A stretch of 64,000 bases of DNA from Sinonovacula constricta (GCA_007844125.1 CM017563.1:37702019-37766018); one strand, 5' to 3'; positions 44,275 to 56,054 are shown, counted from the first letter of the stretch. Numbers and translations: made by a program. The notes: generated by a model not told the origin, from the sequence alone.

Positions 44275-45066
44275 CAGTAATGTTTTCCTTAAATGACTCA
44301 ACAGAAATTTGTTCTTACTTTTCGCTTGGCTTGCATGTGAAATACCTTTGTTCTGTGCCTTTTCGGAGTTTGGTATATGTTGCAATACTCATAGGACTTT
44401 GTCATATATTCTTTTTCATGATCACAACAATGTTACTTGTGCAGTGTGGCGGTCGTAAAAAAACTCCCCGTGCATGTAATCTATGTTGTCATTTAATTCA
44501 TCCTATAAGGATTGTTACGTGTATTTCCTTTGATGGACATTGAACTTTGGTTCTTCAATTCCATCTTCACATGAACAGGATGCTACAACCATTTATTCGT
44601 CTCTGGTCATGTTTGTTCATGATTCAGAAAGTTAATTTTATTTGTAGTCAACCATTTTTGTGTTGTTTTTCAAATCGAAATACTACCATATTCCTTTTCT
44701 GAACACTATGTGGACACTATTTTTCGATGACGTCACTACTTTCGTCATAACGTATAGAAAATATCAGCGCATGGACATTTTGTTTTCAAATAGATCGTTT
44801 TTCTTTTCGTTGCTTGCATTTGAGAAACTCGTCAGGAAGTGCGAGGTTAGAGCTCTGTAAAACCGGTTTAAGCACCCCAGTCGGTCCATATTGCCGACTG
44901 ACCGTTCCAAGGCGGTAACTGTCGGGTTTGCTCTTTTCCTTAAATGACTCATCACAAATTTGTTCTTACTTTTCGCTTGGCTTGCATGTGAAATACCTTT
45001 GTTCTGTGCCTTTTCGGAGTTTGGTATATGTTGCAATACTCATAGGACTTTGTCATATATTCTTTT
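44275..45066 (+). repeat. Insertion-like block flanked by ~135-bp direct repeats
   Basis: TTCTTACTTTTCGCTTGGCT through CATAGGACTTTGTCATATAT occurs at about 44,312-44,410 and again at 44,965-45,066. The wider repeat begins near CTTAAATGACTCA in both. Repeat X (44,690-44,935) lies between. The right arm lacks the whole block, its sequence passing directly from the 44,285 to the 45,066 equivalents. Confidence 0.75.
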
Positions 45067-45097
45067 TAATAATTTCAAAATGAAAGTGGAAAGTTCA

Positions 45098-45465
45098 TGT
45101 TTTTTGGGTTTATGGTCCCACCAACAGTATTTCAGTTATCTGGAGACGGTGTTCACTTGAAGCAGATATAGTGCTGCCTTCATTGTGTATAACATGTCAT
45201 GAACACCTGGCATGATACCACACCCAGTCACATTATCCTGACACCGGGCCAACCAGTCGTGGAACTACCCTTATATTTGTTTGGGCGTTAGCACAGAGCT
45301 TTTTTGCTCGCGCAATAACAATAGTTAGGGCGAGGGTAAATAAATCCAAGTAGTAGGGAGCTATACCACTACCATTTTAACGACTTTGTTATGTCGCAGA
45401 CGGGATCGAACCCAGGGCCTCCCGTACCTGGAGCCGACGCTCTTTCGGTTGCGTTACCAGATCCG
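45098..45465 (-). mobile_element. SINE-2 with a 55-bp internal insertion
   Basis: Head at 45,465, with the B-box region read GGGTTCGATCCCGTC. About 55 bases at 45,300-45,355 (CTCGCGCAATAACAATAGTT region) interrupt the body and are absent from the inverted copy at 55,674-55,905. Confidence 0.83.
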
Positions 45466-45689
45466 GTGAAAGTGGAAAGCAAAATTATCAAAGGTTGTCA
45501 ATGCTGTAGCAATAATTCAGGTAAATTTCAGTTTCACATCGATAAAGAATGCGGATGCAGCATGAAATTATATAAATCTTGTAGCTAGTTGTTGTAAATG
45601 TACTACTTGACGCATGATTGCTAACCTGAATGAAGATGTGACTCTAATTTGGGGATATTCTGACAAAAGTAGTATCAAAGGTTTTGAAA

Positions 45690-45880
45690 GCATATGTATG
45701 TGTGGGCGACCGTGCGTGTGTATGCGCATGCGCGTTTGTGTGTAAGTGTGTGATAGCCTGCGTGTGTGTGCGCGTGCGCATTTGTATGTACGCGTGTTAG
45801 CACGTACGTGTGTGTATGTGCGTACGCGCGTGCCTTTGTGTGCATGTGTATGCGTGCTTCAGGGTGCACGTGTGTACATG
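45690..45880 (+). repeat. GT/GCGTGT alternating tract
   Basis: Purine-pyrimidine alternation (GTGTGCGCGTGCGCAT-type). The inverse lies at 55,330-55,515. Potential Z-DNA-forming sequence. Cys/Arg-rich and His/Thr-rich frames here are compositional. Confidence 0.9.
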
Positions 45881-45934
45881 ATGTTTATTTGCTTGTTTTT
45901 GAAATACTGCAAACGTCAAACGTTACTTAAAGGC

Positions 45935-46005
45935 CTTCGTCCAACACGGGACTCGAACCCACCTTGTGAAAGGCTAAGCAGTCAGAGGAGTTACATGTGA
46001 CAAGT
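45935..46005 (-). mobile_element. tRNA-like SINE head (left arm)
   Basis: The minus strand has GACTGCTTAGCCTTTCACAA, then GTGGGTTCGAGTCCCGTGTT. This is an A-box/B-box pair like the 34,143 element. The inverted counterpart is at 55,150-55,220. Confidence 0.65.
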
Positions 46006-46085
46006 GGAAGTTAACTGTCTATCTAGTAGGTTCTGTTTTACATAATTTAATAATAAGATGTTCTATAAACAGGACTTGTCCTTTC

Positions 46086-46454
46086 TTAGCTGTCCTGTAC
46101 CTACCAATTAAGATGTATGGCATACTTTTTTCAATTTAGATAGGGACATGTATACGAGTACATGGGGACGAACTGGGTCGTTTCTGCTGAAGTTAAGAGC
46201 TCAGATAATACGGACCTTAAGTTGGCAAAAGGAGCATTTACTTGTTTTATATAAAAGATTTAATTTACGTAAAATCTGCTGAAAATTTCATTGTTACTAA
46301 CTATGTAACATCTTGAAAAGTTGTTTTAGGTTTTTGTTTTTTTAACACCGCTCTATAGAGGGGTACCTCGTATGGAACCACACTTTTTATGTGGAACATC
46401 ACGGCAACATTTTATCAGGCAACATCAAGAAATTGGAGGTGTTCTTTATGGCCC
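46086..46454. other. Spacer between left arm and duplication copy 2
   Basis: No gene recognised. If the 8.5-kb duplication extends further left, this sequence should match DNA just outside the left edge of the window. Confidence 0.5.
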
Positions 46455-48059
46455 TTTTCAGGGAAATGAACCGCTTATTCTACTTGTAACGGTGCAACCT
46501 GCAACAATCGTGTGTAGCTTGCAGGCGTTATTTGGTTTTTGCAGCTGTTTACCGAGGTATCGCTTATAACAACAAACAAAAACCACAACAAACCAAACAA
46601 AAAACAACAACAAAAAAGACAAAAACAACAACAACAACAAACAACAAACAAAACACACACACAAACAAACAAACAAACGGGTATTTACAACGCAGCTTTA
46701 AGTTGCAAATGTAGCACACATCAAGGAAGAAAGCAAAATAGGAGATTCTATTTTCCCTAAGAGTTACGGCTCGTTACTCTCAAAATGCAATGAATCCACA
46801 GATGTCGTACGTGTTTAGTTCTCATAATACGAATGCTGTCAGCGGCGCATTTGATGTTTCATTTCCGTTCTCTTTCTTTTTCTTTTATTTATGTGTTTTT
46901 GTTATTAAATCATTGCTATGGTCTCATGAATACACATCTGAACATATCTTCCCTAGTTGTTTTATAGTTTTAATGACTCAGTCTCACATAATGCTGCAAA
47001 GTTGGGAAATCTGACACCATACCGATCCATATCGGTAAACAAAGGCGCTTGATATTAAATTTAAATTTTGAAAATAAAATGCGTAGTCCGTAGTTGAACT
47101 GCGTAGAAATGGGAGATGATATGTTGACATCTGTGTCAGAAAGATTGAAATCAAAAGCAGATGGATCAGACTCACCAGTGAAAATCTTCTTTTTAGTCCT
47201 GTGACGAGAAGCGATGGGAAAACATTGTCTGAAAATAAGAAGAAAATTCGTAAGAAACATACAAACAGCAGTAACAGTGAAGATATGTTCCAAAGTCTTC
47301 TTGCTGTAAATTATTACAAAACGATACAACCAGAAAAAAAATATTTGCATCAAAAACACACCTGTTCCATCTAGTTTTTTAAACGAAGACGGCACAATGC
47401 TAAAGTATAAAATATCTGACTTCATGGTGATTCTAGAAGGTCTCCTGCCAAATGAGATTACTCACATCCACAGAGAAGACATCATTGATATTTGATGGGA
47501 TGGCTCTCGTCCAGTCACTACGGTCCCATTCAGAACATCTTACCTTCAAAGTCATGGCAGAAGTCTTCATGAACCAGAGCTTGAAATCAGCCAGCTAGAA
47601 ATATTACAGAATGATATGGAAAACATTCATATTGTTTTGATAGGTATAGTAACAGCAACTTAAAAACACAGACAAGGAACAGACTTGATGGTCGTGCAAG
47701 AGGAAATGCATTACATTGCCATGGAGAATTAGCAGAACCAAAGGATTTAAGTCATTTTTTTCAGTGGGAAAGAACATAGTACGACTTTTTTATATTACAC
47801 TGATTACGTTGTACAACATTTTGCTCTGAAAGGAAATGAATGTCTGGTCATCAGTGGTGGGGCTAAAGATAAATGTTTGCTTGTTACAGATGATTCTTGT
47901 AGAGAAATAGAAGACTTGCAAAGCATCCAAGAAGAGGCAGACACAAGAATCAGTCTTCATGCATCTTATGCATAATAAAACTGGCTCTGACTGCATTGTG
48001 GTCAGTAGACCTGACACTGATGGTGTGGTTTTACTGGTACACCACCACAAAACTATAGG

Positions 48060-48264
48060 GATGGGATTTGTCGGCATTTTTGCCGATACTGTGCAGGGAC
48101 ATTTCTATCATTATAGCAAAGCGGCACTTATGAGGTGTCCAGGGACTGAACCCGGCCGGTCCATTATACTGACATTGACGAGTCAGGCGTTATGCTGTCC
48201 CCTTAGCCCCGAGCGTTAGGAGAGAAGCCACTACTACCAACATTAAAGTCTTTGGTTTGACCCC
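48060..48264 (-). mobile_element. SINE-1, headless (copy 2)
   Basis: Same insertion point and truncation as at 1,614-1,818. Confidence 0.8.
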
Positions 48265-48481
48265 AGCAAGTGAAGTGTATAATTATGTGCACAGGATAAG
48301 TTGGCATTTATACAGATTCCAAACGCTTCATTGCAGTTCACAGCTTGTACGATGCATTATCTGATGACAAAAATAGTTTAGGTAAAGGTTAAAGGTTAAG
48401 GTTAAAGAAAAAATATTCAAACTATTGGTGCAGAATTCATCAAAATACCAGGCTTTGAAGGACATGGGCAAAGAATCTATC

Positions 48482-48670
48482 TTAAAGGTGGTATCCAACA
48501 CTTTGGACAAAAAATAGTTCCATTAAACAACTCAATAAACTATTGTTACCTGAACAGATCACGCAAGATGCTGTTTATTGATGTCCTACAACTGTCAGAA
48601 AAGTCTCCTATCTGAGCCACGATGCACAGTCAGCTATTTTTAAACTAAGACAACCACGTGACCTCTTATG
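48482..48670 (+). mobile_element. TTAA-type MITE fragment (copy 2)
   Basis: Starts TTAAAGGTGGTATCCAACAC, now with TTAA visible at the left border. An internal deletion relative to copy 1 lies near 48,605. Confidence 0.62.
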
Positions 48671-49299
48671 TTTTATGGTCTGCAACTGTACTTTAGGCAG
48701 TGAAAACTGTTCATGCTTTAAAAACAAACATGGATGCACAGGGGCTTGACTTGTGACGGAAGGACTACAAATGATTATGCAGATGCGATATGTACAAATG
48801 TCTTTACCCTGAAATCTGTCATAGGTAAAAACGACGTGTACCATTTGTAAATGTGAATGTTGAAATTATATAAAAAATATAACTAATATGAGCATTTATT
48901 GAGATGAACATTTAACTAATATTCATATGATATAACTAATATGAATATTTATTGATAGGAACAATTAACTAATATGAATATTTAATTTATATTCCATAAA
49001 CTTTTGTCAGCAAAAACCGATTGATCCAATCATAGACTTGATGACGAAGTAACAATCAATAAAATTTGTGTAATGGTTTTTGTTTCTGTTGTTCGCGCAT
49101 GCGTGCATTTGTACATATACGTCTTGTTGTACGGTTCTATGTGAATGTGTAAGTGCGTGTGTAATATTTTCTGTTAGTATGATTTGTTTCAATAGGATTG
49201 TGTGTGCTTTTTATGCTGCTGTATACTTGTGTGTGTGCGCGCGAGCATATTGCTTGCATGTTGTGTTTAAGTGTTCGTCTATGCGTGTGATTGTACAAA

Positions 49300-49435
49300 A
49301 ACAACAACAACAACGAACAACACAACAAAAAGCATAAACCAAAACATTAAAAAAACACAAAAATAACAACTAAACAACAACAACAAAAATCAACAACACA
49401 AACACAAGAAAACAACAATAACAACACACGCACAA
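49300..49435 (+). repeat. CAA-rich low-complexity tract (copy 2)
   Basis: A-rich AAC units corresponding to 2,781-2,890 but longer. Confidence 0.75.
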
Positions 49436-49599
49436 ACTAGGTACTAGAAAACCATTCAGTTTACATCTCAATTACTGTATTACTATATGACGATGCTATT
49501 CTAAGGTTTCAACTCCCACTGTCAGAAGTATTATAAACTTGTCATATCGTTTTAATCTCTTGACACCGTGACAGATAAAGTGAAACCAGAAAATGAAAT

Positions 49600-49910
49600 A
49601 ACCATTCACTTAAGTGTTTTTAAAATAAATATAGTGTAAAATAGTGTTAACACTGCCGTAACAATTCACTTAAGTGATTTTAAAATAAATATAGTGTAAA
49701 ACAGTGTAAACACTGCTGTAACAATTCACTTAAGTGATTTTAAAATAAATGTAGTGTAAAATAGTGTAAACACTGCTGTAACAATGCACTTAAGTGATTT
49801 TAAAATAAATATAGTGTAAAACAGTGTAAACACTGCTGAAACCATTCACTTAAGTGATTTTTAAATAAATATAGTGTAAAATAGTGTTAACTCTGCTGTT
49901 AGATTTCAGG
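49600..49910 (+). repeat. 60-bp minisatellite, ~5 units (copy 2)
   Basis: Units as at 3,040-3,400 with an exact 60-base period. Confidence 0.92.
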
Positions 49911-49914
49911 ATGA

Positions 49915-51240
49915 TGTATCGGGAAGTGGGATGAACATGCACTTTGATTATATTCTATATAAAGAATACACTTAATAAATTGTGCATATTCCACCGTGAC
50001 GAAATCGCTGTAAAGTGATACAACTTTCCTTAATAATAAAAGAAATAATAGTTAATAGATACGAGGGGATATGGATGATGTCACTGTAAGAAAAAAAAAA
50101 GAGAAAATGTTGCATTATAAAACTTAATTTAACTTCCGCCTTGGAAAATTGCTCCGATGGTGGTGGGTGGTGGGTGGGTGGGGGGGGAGGTTGATTCTCT
50201 CCGCATTGGAGAATTCGCGAGAGGGGCGGGGCGGAGGCCAGTCGATGACGAGATTGATTTTCTTCGCTTTGGAAAACTTACTGAGGGATTCAGTCCACAT
50301 ATACTAAAATAATAACCGGAAGTGATCTAGTCCGGAGGATCAATGTTATGTCTTTTTCTTGTCAGCGTTCTCTTTTGAGTATAAGTGATCTCTACATTAA
50401 AAGTACTATCCGCCAAGCTGGGCTAACAATAAAAAATACTTAAAAGCGAACAATATTATATATTTTAGCGATATTGCTGAACCCTGCTTATTGATGTTGA
50501 TTGATGTTGTCAGCAGAAACTATCACCTTATTTAAACATTGTATTGGTACAAATACTAAAAACTACTACCAAACTTCTGTCACCTTATACTAACATCGAT
50601 TATTATTATAGTGTAAAGCCAAGTTCTCAGCGTATACGACAAAAATTAGTTAATAATGTGACAATAATTCGATAAATATGGATCCGTGTGTCTGCATTCG
50701 CTTATGAATAATTCCAGCCTAACATTTGTTAATAATTTCATAATGTGATAATTTCATAACATGGAATTCTCGATTTTATCTGAACTCTCACAATATATTG
50801 TAGACCAGCAATGGATTTCTGGAACATATTGAAGTCGAAAAACATAGAGCTTATTCAAAAGCTAAAAATAAATAAATATAATGTTTCTTGGATTTTATAA
50901 GAGCGCAATACGTGTACTTAAAAAGGTACAAAGCAATAAATCTTCACGCCTGTGCGATGGAAGATAAGGTATGGAATATTGTGGGAAAATAAATTCTTAC
51001 TGCGTTGTACTTTGATAAGAAAACGTTAAAATGTTATCACTGCTTAACATTCCAGTCTGCAGGAAAATCTACCGCCATTTATTTGTCCGGATACCTTAGA
51101 TTTTTCACGATGACGATGCTGACACCTTAACACTTAAAAAGTCCTATCAGTATTTAAAGAGTGAGAGTATCCTACATGTCTGTAGAAAGTACGGCAGATA
51201 ATTACATATTAGACAGTTTGCGTATAGTTGTGTGGTAAAA
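49915..51240. other. Non-coding stretch of duplication copy 2
   Basis: Collinear with 3,410-4,746. Contains a GGTGGGTGGTGGGTGGG patch near 50,160-50,185. No gene seen. Confidence 0.6.
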
Positions 51241-51592
51241 ATGTTGATTGATGTATTTTACAGAAAACAGGCGAGACTGCAATAGATTCATTTTGTAAGT
51301 GACCGGCCCATCGTCGGAGCCCAAAGTAAACGTTCAGTTTTCACGAAGTGGTATGATAATCGGAACACCTCGAAAAATTCACGATTCATCTCTCAGACGT
51401 ATGTAGGAAGCCGGAATTCCTCGGCCATTTCCCTAACGGGGATTACTTTTGCGACAGACGTCAAAACAAAGATGGCAGCTCGAATAACAGTTCAATGCAG
51501 TGGATAACATTGTTTTTCTACACAATGCAATAACAATACAGTTACATATTGGGTGCAGGAACGCACACTTTCAGCCAACATATAGCGTAGTA

Positions 51593-51837
51593 TAGCTTGC
51601 GTATAATATCCCCGACTTGCCCTTTATGCAAGAATATATTATCTATCGAATACGAACGCAAAATTAGTTATCGATAATGCAATCGCTGACAGTCGTCTAA
51701 GATCGGGTATGTTTCATTTGCATGCGTAAATTGCCGAGGTGGAAGGAAGGCGTGGCATTGATCGTATATAGGTGTGAGCTAGATCGTTAATAGACGCTAA
51801 TATTAAAGGTCAAGTCGGGGTTATTATACGCAAGCTA
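51593..51837. mobile_element. 245-bp MITE with TA target duplication (absent from copy 1)
   Basis: Left end TAGCTTGCGTATAATATCCC and right end (plus strand) GGTTATTATACGCAAGCTA are inverted repeats extending about 27 bases with one or two mismatches. TA precedes (51,591-51,592) and follows (51,838-51,839). The empty site in copy 1 reads GTAGTATCTGAT near 6,437 with a single TA. TA duplication and short inverted ends suggest a Tc1/mariner-type non-autonomous element. Confidence 0.88.
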
Positions 51838-52000
51838 TATCTGATGTATCAAACTTTTTTTCCAAAGCCCGTTGGCAACACGGCGAACGTATCTCTCCCC
51901 TCAAACAATGCCTGTAAAACTTCATTTTGTTGCGGTTTTAAATTTAAATCATCCAATTTTAATTTACCCAGCGCAGTTGACACACAGCTGTCTCAGGATG
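51838..52000 (-). pseudogene. RecQ-like helicase fragment, copy 2
   Basis: The minus strand reads STALGKLKLDDLNLK, PQQNEVLQALFEG and FAVLPTGFGK, a classical-looking Walker A. Two extra bases in the following A-run break the frame. The start codon region of copy 1 is altered, and the part after Walker A is cut off by the MITE at 51,593-51,837. Confidence 0.58.
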
Positions 52001-52604
52001 CAATTGTTCATGTTTTGTACGAACTTCTTTTAAGGCATATTCTTCTTCCGACATCCGGCGAACAAAGCAATCGTAATTTTTGTAAGTATGATTGCACCAG
52101 ATACATCAGAGGGCTGATTGTCACGAGAACGGAATTACACAAGGAGTTCCGATTGAGTGGTATGAATGAACGTGGCATTCGGAACACTTCGGCCAGTATT
52201 CCTGAAATGTCCGGATACCCCCGAGTAGATACGAATGTTAACGCGAATTGCCGACGATGACATACACTAGACAAGTATTAGGGTCATCAGATAAATGAGC
52301 CGACTTAAATGATTTGAGACATAAACACAACACTATTTGTTTTTATAAATATCCAGCAGTGAATTAAAGGAGACTTGAAGAAACCGGGACAATTTTTTGT
52401 GTGTTTTAACCATAAACATTAAACGAAGTAGTCTCTAGTATAAGACACCAAGACATAATAACTCAGTATTAAAAATGTAAACAAACATGCGAACTGCAAT
52501 TTCATTACTCAAACATTTAATTAATCTAAAAAACACGAATAGTGTATATTGAATTATCATTGTAGAAATTTGATACTCGTTTAATTTTTTTAAAAAATCT
52601 ACTT

Positions 52605-53950
52605 GAAATGATCCCACGAAATGCTGCAGAATAATATCCTATATCTAAGTGATGCTGCAGAAAAATATCCTATATCTAAATGATGCTGCAGAATAATATC
52701 CTATATCTAAATGATGCTGCAGAATACTATCCTATATCTAAGTGATGCTGCCGAATACTATCCTATATCTAAGTGATGCCGCCGAATAATATCCTATATC
52801 TAAGTGATGCCGCAGAATACTATCCTATATCTAAGTGCTGCTGCAGAATAATATCCTATATCTAAATGATGCTGCAGAATTATATCCTATATCTAAGTGA
52901 TGCCGCCGAATAATATCCTATATCTAAGTGATGCCGCCGAATAATATCCTATATCTAAGTACTGCTGCAGAATAATATCCTATATCTAAGTGATGCCGCC
53001 GAATAATATCCTATATCTAAGTGATGCCGCCGAATAATATCCTATATCTAAGTGATGCCGCCGAATAATATCCTATATCTAAGTACTGTCGCCGAATAAT
53101 ATCCTATATCTAAGTGATGCCGCCGAATAATATCCTATATCTAAGTGATGCCGCCGAATAATATCCTATATCTAAGTGATGCTGCAGAAAAATATCCTAT
53201 ATCTAAGTGATGCCGCCGAATAATATCCTATATCTAAGTGATGCCGCCGAATAATATCCTATATCTAAGTGATGCCGCCGAATAATATCCTATATCTAAG
53301 TGATGCCGCCGAATAATATCCTATATCTAAGTGATGCCGCCGAATAATATCCTATATCTAAGTGATGCCGCCGAATAATATCCTATATCTAAGTGATGCC
53401 GCCGAATAATATCCTATATCTAAGTGATGCCGCAGAATACTATCCTATATCTAAGTACTGCTGCAGAATAATATCCTATATCTAAGTGATGCCGCCGAAT
53501 AATATCCTATATCTAAGTGATGCCGCCGAATAATATCCTATATCTAAGTGATGCTGCAGAATACTATCCTATATCTAAGTACTGCTGCAGAATAATATCC
53601 TATATCTAAGTGATGCCGCCGAATAATATCCTATATCTAAGTGATGCTGCAGAATAATATCCTATATCTAAGTGATGCCGCCGAATAATATCCTATATCT
53701 AAGTGATGCCGCCGAATAATATCCTATATCTAAGTAATGCTGCAGAATAATATCCTATATCTAAATGATGCTGTAGAATACTATCCTATATCTAAGTGAT
53801 GCTGCCGAATATTATCCTATATCTAAGTGATGCTGCAGAATATTATCCTATATCTAAGTGATGCTGCAGAATAATATCCTATATCTAAGTGATGCTGCAG
53901 AATAATATCCTATATCTAAGTGATGCTGCAGAATAATATCCTATATCTTT
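52605..53950 (+). repeat. 31-bp minisatellite, ~43 units (copy 2)
   Basis: Same unit as 7,395-7,835, about three times as many copies. A variant with GCCGCCGAA in place of GCTGCAGAA forms long homogeneous runs (about 52,990-53,420). CTGCAG units remain at both ends. This pattern fits internal expansion by unequal exchange or slippage. Confidence 0.96.
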
Positions 53951-53954
53951 ATGA

Positions 53955-54600
53955 AACATAACACTCCACACGCCATTACAATCATGTATTATATGTCCTT
54001 ATCCGAGTTACGCTGCACAGTTAGCTATTTTTAAATTAGGAAATCCACGTGACTACGTATTTGTGCGATCACGTTATATCATTATCCGGCTTATTCGCTA
54101 TGATGTCGATATATATCTTGAGCAAAAATTCATAATGTGCTTATGTATAGATTTGGAAAGAATGAATTTTTAAAGCGAATTTTCAAAACATACATGTATA
54201 TTCACACATTGTCAAGTTTAGATTGTTAACATCAACAAACTAACAGATCACCTTATCAAAACATACATCAGTTTAAGTGATTCACTTACTAAAAGATTTT
54301 ACATAAAAATCACCGCTTCACCCTAACGTATACAATTTGTATGAACGCAACTAGTCTATTTTTTTCGAAAATATTAACCAAAAGTAAAATCGATTCTTCC
54401 AAAATGCAATATTTTCCACTTTGCAAGTTATCTGCCATAATATGCTAACTTTTGTTAGCTGCAAAAGTGCGCGAAAATTGATACGGCAATGCTGTTTTAA
54501 GGTGTTTATGTAAAGGATAGACAACGAGTGGTGTAGTCTATGAAAAGTAGACGCAAGCGCAGCACCACTCCACGGTGTCTATCAGACTTAGACCCCAGCT
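53955..54600. other. Distal part of duplication copy 2
   Basis: Collinear with 7,840-8,560 minus about 110 bases (8,061-8,168) that held the right end of the TTAA element. Ends in an ATT array at about 54,622-54,652. Confidence 0.6.
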
Positions 54601-54619
54601 ACCGTCCCCTGGCCAATCA

Positions 54620-54654
<35 letters not shown>

Positions 54655-54904
54655 GAGATAGTAAATGAGATGCACGTGCTTCACGAACCTTCGTAGACAA
54701 CGCCAAAGAGTTGTCTACGGAATTAAGACAACGGTAATACTGGCCACTGATTGGCCAGTGGACGGTAGATGTGGTCTAAGAAAAGTGTTGTCGTCGCTTG
54801 GTTGTTGTTGTTGTTGTTGTTCTGCTATTTTTCTATTTTTTTCTCGTTTTGTTGTTGTATTTGTTGTTGTTGTTGTTTGTTGTTGTTATTGTTGTTGTTT
54901 TCCT

Positions 54905-54962
54905 CAGCTGCAAGCACAACAAGTCTTAAGACAACTACGTAATTGGGATAAACACAGAAAGT
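54905..54962 (+). other. Possible mini-exon
   Basis: After a T-rich tract and CCTCAG, about 50 bases encode LQAQQVLRQLRNWDKHRK up to GTATGT. A related peptide (AQMVIRQQRNKDRRRK) is encoded at about 61,033-61,082 before GTAAGT. Two diverged copies, each directly before a donor-like site, hint at a real exon or a repeat carrying one. No family recognised. Confidence 0.25.
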
Positions 54963-55149
54963 ATGTTTTTCACAGTTTTTTTTTATTTCATCGAGATTTC
55001 GTCAAGTCGTTACTGAAAAAGTAAGTCAGACACTTTAATTGGTAGATAGAGTACAGCTAAGAAAAGACAAGTCCTGTTTGTAGAACATCTTATTATTAAA
55101 TTATGTAAAACAGAACCTATCAGACAGACAGTTAACTTCCTTAAAATGT

Positions 55150-55220
55150 CACGTGTAACTCCTTCGACTGCTTAGCCTTTTACAACGTGGGTTCGATTCC
55201 CGTGCTGGACAATAGGAAAG
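55150..55220 (+). mobile_element. tRNA-like SINE head (right arm)
   Basis: Reads GACTGCTTAGCCTTTTACAA then GTGGGTTCGATTCCCGTG. Inverse of 45,935-46,005. A genuine tRNA gene is unlikely because the acceptor stem does not close. Confidence 0.65.
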
Positions 55221-55329
55221 GTCTACTAGCTGGCCTGCGTTGGATGGTTCTACCAAGACATTTAGTCTAGGGTCTTTCTCCAGCAAAATATTTTGACGTT
55301 TGCAGTATTTCAAAAACAAACAAACAAAC

Positions 55330-55515
55330 AGCATGCACACACGCGCACCCAGAAGCACGCATACACATGCACACAAAGGCACGCGCGTACGCACATACAC
55401 GCTCGTGCTAACACGCGTACATACAAATGCGCACGTGCACGCGCACACACACGCAGCTTAGTACACACTTACATTGTACACACCAACGCGCATGCGCATA
55501 CACACGCACGGTCGC
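55330..55515 (+). repeat. CA/GCACGC alternating tract
   Basis: Inverse counterpart of 45,690-45,880. Confidence 0.9.
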
Positions 55516-55673
55516 CCACACATACATATGTTTTCAAAACCATTTACAACAACTAGCTACAAGATTTATATAATTTCATGCTGCATCCGCATTCTTTATC
55601 GATGTGAATCTAAAATTTACCTGAATTATTGCTACAGCACTGACAACCTTTGAGAATTTTGCTTTCCACTTTC

Positions 55674-55905
55674 ACCGGACCTGGTAACGCAACCGAAAGA
55701 GCGTCGGCTCCAGGTACGGGAGGCCCTGGATTCGACCCCGTCTGCGACATACCAAAGTAGTTAAAATGGTAGGTGTATAGCTCCCTTGCTAACGCCCAAA
55801 CAAATATAAGGGTAGTTCCACGAGTGGTTGACCCGGTGTCAAGATAATGAGACTGGGTGTGGTATCATGAAATACTGTTGGTCGGACCATAAACCAAGTA
55901 AACAC
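55674..55905 (+). mobile_element. SINE-2 with internal deletion (right arm)
   Basis: Head CCGGACCTGGTAACGCAACC, with a B-box-like GGATTCGACCCCG. The middle of the body is deleted, joining GTGTGGTATCATGA to AATACTGTTGGTCGG. Inverse of 45,098-45,465. Confidence 0.83.
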
Positions 55906-56054
55906 GAACTTTCCACTTGTATTTTGAAATTATTATAAAATGACTGTATACTATATAATGTATGTAGGTTTTGTATATTTACACACAAAAAAATGCGATT
56001 GGGTCTGCCATTATAAACACAATTAAATTTGCCCTCTTTAATTATAAGTATGGT

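Larger units (their letters stand above)
36475..46085. repeat. Large inverted repeat, left arm
   Basis: The reverse complement matches 55,045-64,000 in a consistent order: 36,475-37,855 with 62,236-64,000; 37,858-38,250 with 60,373-60,766; 38,260-39,060 with 57,630-58,455; 39,460-39,700 with 56,560-56,790; 42,480-42,800 with 56,090-56,370; 44,150-44,290 with 55,935-56,035; 45,060-46,085 with 55,045-55,935. Unmatched pieces are insertions or deletions on one arm. Confidence 0.9.
47109..48840 (+). pseudogene. Decayed EADTR/CXC-type gene, copy 2
   Basis: Counterpart of 674-2,431 with its own lesions. MGDDMLTSVSERLKSK opens at 47,109; a small indel shifts the frame and TGA follows within about 32 codons. 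Here EADTR reads QEEADTRISLHASYA (47,928-47,970) and VSRPDTDGVVLLVHH follows (about 48,000-48,045). In this stretch the copy is better preserved than copy 1, where stops intrude. The SINE and MITE insertions are shared. The Cys-rich tail (48,677-48,760) has lost frame after HGCTGA-type sequence. Comparing the copies shows which breaks preceded duplication (SINE, MITE) and which came later (individual stops). Confidence 0.6.
46455..54600 (+). repeat. Segmental duplication, copy 2
   Basis: Starts TTTTCAGGGAAATGAACCGC exactly like base 1 of the window. It differs from copy 1 by lacking 4,747-6,095, by a 245-bp TA-flanked MITE at 51,593, by an expanded 31-bp array, and by loss of both ends of the TTAA element around it. 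It occupies the spacer of the large inverted repeat. Confidence 0.93.

Noticed and set aside
45675..46000. His/Thr- or Cys/Arg-rich coding region
   Set aside because: Composition of an alternating GT/GC tract and a SINE head, with no splice or start support.
46372..46569. Open frame across the start of duplication copy 2
   Set aside because: It runs into the CAA-rich tract, lacks a recognisable domain and is not conserved in a tested way.
46970..47425. 151-codon minus-strand frame
   Set aside because: It is the complement of the plus-strand EADTR/CXC relic, whose plus-strand motifs are convincing; copy 1 breaks the minus frame.
51844..52260. 138-codon plus-strand frame
   Set aside because: Complement of the RecQ-like fragment (copy 2) and repeat R.
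52605..53950. CRISPR-like array (31-bp repeats)
   Set aside because: A head-to-tail minisatellite without unique spacers.
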